A DNA stretch of 36,586 nucleotides. Origin: Fodinibacter sp045807225. Its GTDB lineage: Bacteria; Actinomycetota; Actinomycetes; Actinomycetales; Dermatophilaceae. The notes beneath the pieces are model-generated. The model had not been told where the DNA came from and ran no database searches. It was given only the letters and a program-made list of their open reading frames with translations. Position 1 is the stretch's first letter, and each line of letters starts with the position of its first letter. The translations under genes were made by a program, and so were the position numbers. Below, in pieces: positions 33,775 through 36,586 of this stretch. The stretch lies in contig JBJMHU010000145.1 of assembly GCA_045807225.1 (NCBI GenBank), positions 1 to 36,586 on the forward strand. Direction: 5' to 3'.

Positions 33775-35361
33775 ATGCCGGTGTCCAGACGAGAGATGCT
33801 CACGTTCGGCGTGCTGTCCGGGGGAGCCATGATGATCCCGCTGGAACGCAGTGTGCAGGCCGCCGCCCAGAGCCGCATCGCCGAGAGCTCGCTGCCCAGG
33901 CCGTACACCGTGCCGTTCGACGTGCCGCCCGTCGCGACCCCGGTGACGTCGGTGGGCACCACCGACTACTACTGGCTGACCATGCGCCAGAAGGGCGTCA
34001 GCATGATTCCCGGCCACGTGACGAACATCTGGGGCTACAACGGAAGCTTCCCCGGGCCGACCTTCGACGTGCAGCAGGGCCGGGAAACGGTTGTGCGACA
34101 CGCCAACCAGCTCCCGTCGACCCACCCGACACTGGGCTACACCCCGTTCACCTCGGTACACCTCCACGGCTCGGCATCCCTCCCGCAGTACGACGGCTAC
34201 GCCAGCGACGTGACCTACCCGGGCTCCTGGAAGGACTACCGCTACCCGAACTTCCAGGACGCCCGCACCCTCTGGTACCACGACCACGGCGTGCACCACA
34301 CGGCCTCCAACGTCTTCATGGGGCTGGCCGGCATGTACCGGATGCACGACGCCCTCGAGCAGTCACTGCCGATCCCGAAGGGCCGTTACGACGTGCCGCT
34401 GATCGTCAGCGACACGATGTTCGACAACAAGGGCCAGCTGCTCTTCGACGACGACGACCACTCCGGGGCCTTCGGCGACGTCATCCTGGTCAATGGCCGG
34501 GCCTGGCCGGTCATGAAGGTCGAGCGCCGCAAGTACCGGTTCCGCATCCTGAACGCGTCGGTGACCCGCTCCTACCGCCTGCAGCTCGACAGCGGCCAGC
34601 CCCTGGTCGTCATCGGCACCGACGGTGGCCTGACGGCGGCGCCCCAGCCGGTGCAACGGCTGCCGCTCGGCAACGCGGAGCGCTACGAGGTCATCATCGA
34701 CTTCGCGAAGTACAAGATCGGCCAGCGCGTGACGCTGCGCAACATCAGCCCGAAGAACAACGTCGACTACACCAACACCGGCAAGCTGATGGCGTTCGAC
34801 GTCGTGTCCGAGGCGACGAGCACGGCGAACAACTCGATCCCCAGCGTGCTCAACCCCAGCAGCGCCGTCATGGCGCTCACCCCTACGAGCACGATGCCGA
34901 CCCGGGTGATGTCGCTGGACCGCAAGAACGGCCAGTGGACCATCAACGGCGAGACATGGGCCGACGTGGAGGCCAGCGCCTACACGCGCACCCTGGCCAA
35001 CCCCGACCTGAACGGTGTCGAGGTCTGGGAGATCCGCAACGACCACGGCGGCTGGCACCACCCGCTGCACATCCACCTCGTCGACTTCCGCATCCTGGAC
35101 CGCGAGTTCGACCGGAACGGCGTGCGGGTGGCACCCCGGGCCAACGAGCTGGGCCCCAAGGACGTCGTCTACGTCGGCGAGAACGAGCGGGTGCGGCTCA
35201 TCATGCGCTTCGGACCACACCAAGGCCGCTACATGATCCACTGCCACAACCTCCCCCACGAGGACCACGACATGATGGGCCAGTTCTGGGTCGGTGGCAC
35301 GGGTGGCGACGACCCGGTGTACGCGGCCCCCTCCCGCCCCCTCCCGGCGCCGGCGTTCTGA
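33775..35361 (+). CDS. Tat-exported multicopper oxidase (CotA/bilirubin-oxidase-like)
   Basis: This 528-residue exported enzyme oxidises phenolic, metal or tetrapyrrole substrates with reduction of O2 to water. The Tat signal is SRREML at residues 4-9, followed by a hydrophobic stretch and AAA. Copper ligands lie in HLHGS (near 130), WYHDHGVHH (near 167-175), HHPLHIHL (428-435) and HCHNLPHEDHDM (489-500), with Met500 the likely type 1 axial ligand, as in CotA. The start is set by the Tat motif and AGAGGTGAG upstream; the frame is open further up. It heads a plus-strand operon with a membrane protein and a signal peptidase. Confidence 0.88.
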   Translation: MPVSRREMLTFGVLSGGAMMIPLERSVQAAAQSRIAESSLPRPYTVPFDVPPVATPVTSVGTTDYYWLTMRQKGVSMIPGHVTNIWGYNGSFPGPTFDVQQGRETVVRHANQLPSTHPTLGYTPFTSVHLHGSASLPQYDGYASDVTYPGSWKDYRYPNFQDARTLWYHDHGVHHTASNVFMGLAGMYRMHDALEQSLPIPKGRYDVPLIVSDTMFDNKGQLLFDDDDHSGAFGDVILVNGRAWPVMKVERRKYRFRILNASVTRSYRLQLDSGQPLVVIGTDGGLTAAPQPVQRLPLGNAERYEVIIDFAKYKIGQRVTLRNISPKNNVDYTNTGKLMAFDVVSEATSTANNSIPSVLNPSSAVMALTPTSTMPTRVMSLDRKNGQWTINGETWADVEASAYTRTLANPDLNGVEVWEIRNDHGGWHHPLHIHLVDFRILDREFDRNGVRVAPRANELGPKDVVYVGENERVRLIMRFGPHQGRYMIHCHNLPHEDHDMMGQFWVGGTGGDDPVYAAPSRPLPAPAF

Positions 35362-35367
35362 GCCACC

Positions 35368-35946
35368 ATGTCGACCACGGCACCCACCGAGCTGACCGCC
35401 GAGCAGCCCACGCCGGTCCGGCGGCGGCACCTCCTGACCACCACCGAGGGCTGCATCGCGCTGGCTTCGGTGCTCGCCGGGGCGATCCACCTGGCCGTCG
35501 CGCCCGAGCACCTCGAGGAGTGGTGGCTCTACGGCGCCTTCTTCGTCGTCACCGGTCTGTTCCAGCTCGCCTATGCCGCACCCGTGCTCAGGCGGCCGAC
35601 ACCGCTCGTCGTGCTCACCGGCATCCTCGTCAACCTCGCCATCGTCCTCATCTGGGTGGTGAGCCGCACCACGGGCCTGCCGATCACCCCACCCGAGGAC
35701 GGCGCCGGGCACGAGGGGGGCCACGTCGCAGGACCCATCCCCCTCGAGGGCGCCCACCCGGTGGAGCCGGGCCACGGTGTCGAGGCGGTCGGCGCGGTGG
35801 ACCTGGTCGCCACCGGTGCAGAGCTGCTCGTCATCTGCCTCCTCGTCACCCTGCTGCCGGCACCGGTGCGTCGGGTCGCGGTCAACCTGATGCTCGTCGC
35901 AGGTGTGGGCCTGTGGGCGTTGCGGCTCAGCGGCGTGCTGGGCTGA
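35368..35946 (+). CDS. Membrane protein with His-rich loop (unknown)
   Basis: This 192-residue protein has about five hydrophobic segments (near residues 27-45, 52-70, 77-97, 142-160 and 168-188) and no recognised family. Between segments 3 and 4 is a loop of about 40 residues with repeated Gly-His and Pro/Glu (GHEGGHVAGPIPLEGAHPVEP in two parts, then GHGVE), plausibly metal-binding. It begins six bases after the oxidase stop and overlaps the signal peptidase start (TGATG), so it is probably co-expressed. A copper-handling or maturation role is inferred from context only. Confidence 0.65.
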   Translation: MSTTAPTELTAEQPTPVRRRHLLTTTEGCIALASVLAGAIHLAVAPEHLEEWWLYGAFFVVTGLFQLAYAAPVLRRPTPLVVLTGILVNLAIVLIWVVSRTTGLPITPPEDGAGHEGGHVAGPIPLEGAHPVEPGHGVEAVGAVDLVATGAELLVICLLVTLLPAPVRRVAVNLMLVAGVGLWALRLSGVLG

Positions 35947-36464
35947 TGCCCTCACCGACCGAGGTCTCCGAGCACCCAGCGCGGACTGGCCGAGCGCCGG
36001 TGCGCGCTGTCGCGCCGGTCCTGGTCGTGCTGGTGGCGCTGGTCGTCCTCCTCGTCACGGCGGTGGAGCCGTTGCGGGTCGCCTCCCAGAGCATGAGCCC
36101 GACGCTCGACACCGGCGACCAGGTGCTCGTCGACAAGCTCAGCGGCCGCTGGCGCGCCCCGGCCGTGGGCGACATCGTCGTCTACCGCGACCCCGTCGGA
36201 GAGCGGCTGGTGGTCAAGCGCGTCGTGGCGGTGGGCGGGCAGTCGGTGGCGCTGGAGGACGGCGAGCTGGTCGTGGACTCGACGGTGCGGCACGAGCCAC
36301 AGGTCGACGTCTCGCGGATCGACTCCACCTACTTCGGTCCCGTCACGGTGCCACCGGATGCCGTGTTCGTGCTGGGAGACAACCGCGCCGAGTCGATCGA
36401 CTCGCGCACCTACGGGCCCATCCCGGTCGAGGACCTCCTCGGCCGCGTGGTTCTCACCTTCTGA
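35946..36464 (+). CDS. lepB: Signal peptidase I (S26, bacterial P-type)
   Basis: This 172-residue membrane protease removes signal peptides from exported proteins. An N-terminal membrane helix (about residues 22-41) is followed by the catalytic Ser49 in SQSMSPTL and Lys91 in VVKRVVAVGG. Box E is GDNRAESIDSR near residues 146-156. The Lys dyad makes it a normal P-type enzyme, not a SipW (ER-type) peptidase. It is small and overlaps the preceding gene by three bases, so it is probably dedicated to this locus and not the housekeeping copy. Confidence 0.88.
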   Translation: MPSPTEVSEHPARTGRAPVRAVAPVLVVLVALVVLLVTAVEPLRVASQSMSPTLDTGDQVLVDKLSGRWRAPAVGDIVVYRDPVGERLVVKRVVAVGGQSVALEDGELVVDSTVRHEPQVDVSRIDSTYFGPVTVPPDAVFVLGDNRAESIDSRTYGPIPVEDLLGRVVLTF

Positions 36465-36502
36465 ACGTGGCCCGGGGGGCCGCGCGCGACCGCGTCGAGG
36501 GT

Positions 36503-36561
36503 GGCCTTCGGGCGGCCCTGGGGCGGCCCTCGGTCGGCCCTCGGTCGGCCCTCGGTGGGCC
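36503..36561 (+). repeat. Six GGCC blocks at exact 11-bp spacing (SARP-operator-like array)
   Basis: GGCC occurs at 36503, 36514, 36525, 36536, 36547 and 36558. The 7-bp blocks between them are TTCGGGC, CTGGGGC, CTCGGTC, CTCGGTC and CTCGGTG. A 7+4 bp direct repeat is the known geometry of SARP binding sites, and a SARP gene lies 3 kb away. An A-rich stretch and GGTATGTCGA follow, ending the window. A unit of 11 bp cannot hold a reading frame. Confidence 0.65.
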
Positions 36562-36576
36562 GGCAGAAAACCAAAA

Positions 36577-36586
36577 GGTATGTCGA
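36577..36586. promoter_or_regulatory. GGTATGTCGA motif at the window edge
   Basis: The same 10-mer occurs at 33688-33697 in the divergent control region. Here it follows CCAAAAGGT (36571-36579), which also recurs at 33712-33720. It is probably part of a promoter for a gene beyond the window. Confidence 0.35.

Noticed and set aside
35946..36464. SipW-type signal peptidase
   Set aside because: The catalytic Lys91 is present in VVKRVV, as in ordinary bacterial P-type enzymes; SipW-type enzymes have His there.

Overview
This is a high-GC window (about 70% G+C by eye) with GTG and ATG starts, many ATGA/GTGA gene overlaps, a Tat-exported copper enzyme, a SARP/BTAD regulator, and an MFS-cNMP-patatin fusion of the kind known in mycobacteria. 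All of this points to an actinobacterium. The gene content and the style of the sequence suggest Micrococcales, perhaps Intrasporangiaceae, but that placement is an inference. I see no rRNA, tRNA, transposase, phage gene or CRISPR array, and no gap between genes is longer than about 250 bases.

Layout. 1-4365: tail of a probable solute-binding protein followed by a complete dipeptide/oligopeptide ABC importer (two permeases, two ATPases). 4366-4533: two back-to-back inverted repeats. 4534-6312: three overlapping genes (pterin dehydratase, VIT-type transporter, glutamine amidotransferase). 6395-7747: a homologue of cyclic 2,3-diphosphoglycerate synthetase. 7847-12935, minus strand: 4-alpha-glucanotransferase, an NAD-dependent epimerase, and a monocarboxylate-type sodium symporter with its small DUF3311 partner. 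13069-13869: a PIG-L deacetylase whose 3' end overlaps, tail to tail, a 1,090-residue MFS-cNMP-patatin fusion. 17183-19294, minus strand: a tandem universal stress protein and an unusual lipoprotein with an added membrane segment. 19413-22100: a GH63-like glycosidase. 22313-24261: a divergent pair, a spermidine-synthase-like protein and a threonine-aldolase-family enzyme.

24465-29891 is a compact plus-strand operon: an FAD oxidoreductase, a methyltransferase, an 815-residue fusion of a CDP-alcohol phosphatidyltransferase with an alkaline-phosphatase-superfamily (LTA-synthase/sulfatase-like) domain, and a second methyltransferase. It looks like an uncharacterised lipid or envelope-polymer pathway. 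Its upstream region carries a paired palindrome that also occurs near 7.8 kb.

29888-33565, minus strand, is a regulatory block: a SARP regulator, then a NarL-type response regulator overlapping a histidine kinase, then a receiver-only protein. Three strong inverted repeats lie between the SARP gene and the response regulator. Divergent from it, 33775-36464 encodes a Tat-exported multicopper oxidase, a membrane protein with a His-rich loop and a signal peptidase I. After these genes come six GGCC blocks at exactly 11-bp spacing. That spacing is the classic geometry of a SARP operator, so this end of the window is my best candidate for a coherent, undescribed regulated export/copper system. Its next gene would lie just past the right edge.

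Two window-wide patterns stand out. Several genes without a Shine-Dalgarno have a -10-like hexamer (CACAAT in three cases) exactly 6 nt before the ATG, suggesting leaderless mRNAs. The octamer GGATGCCG/CGGCATCC is also far commoner than expected.
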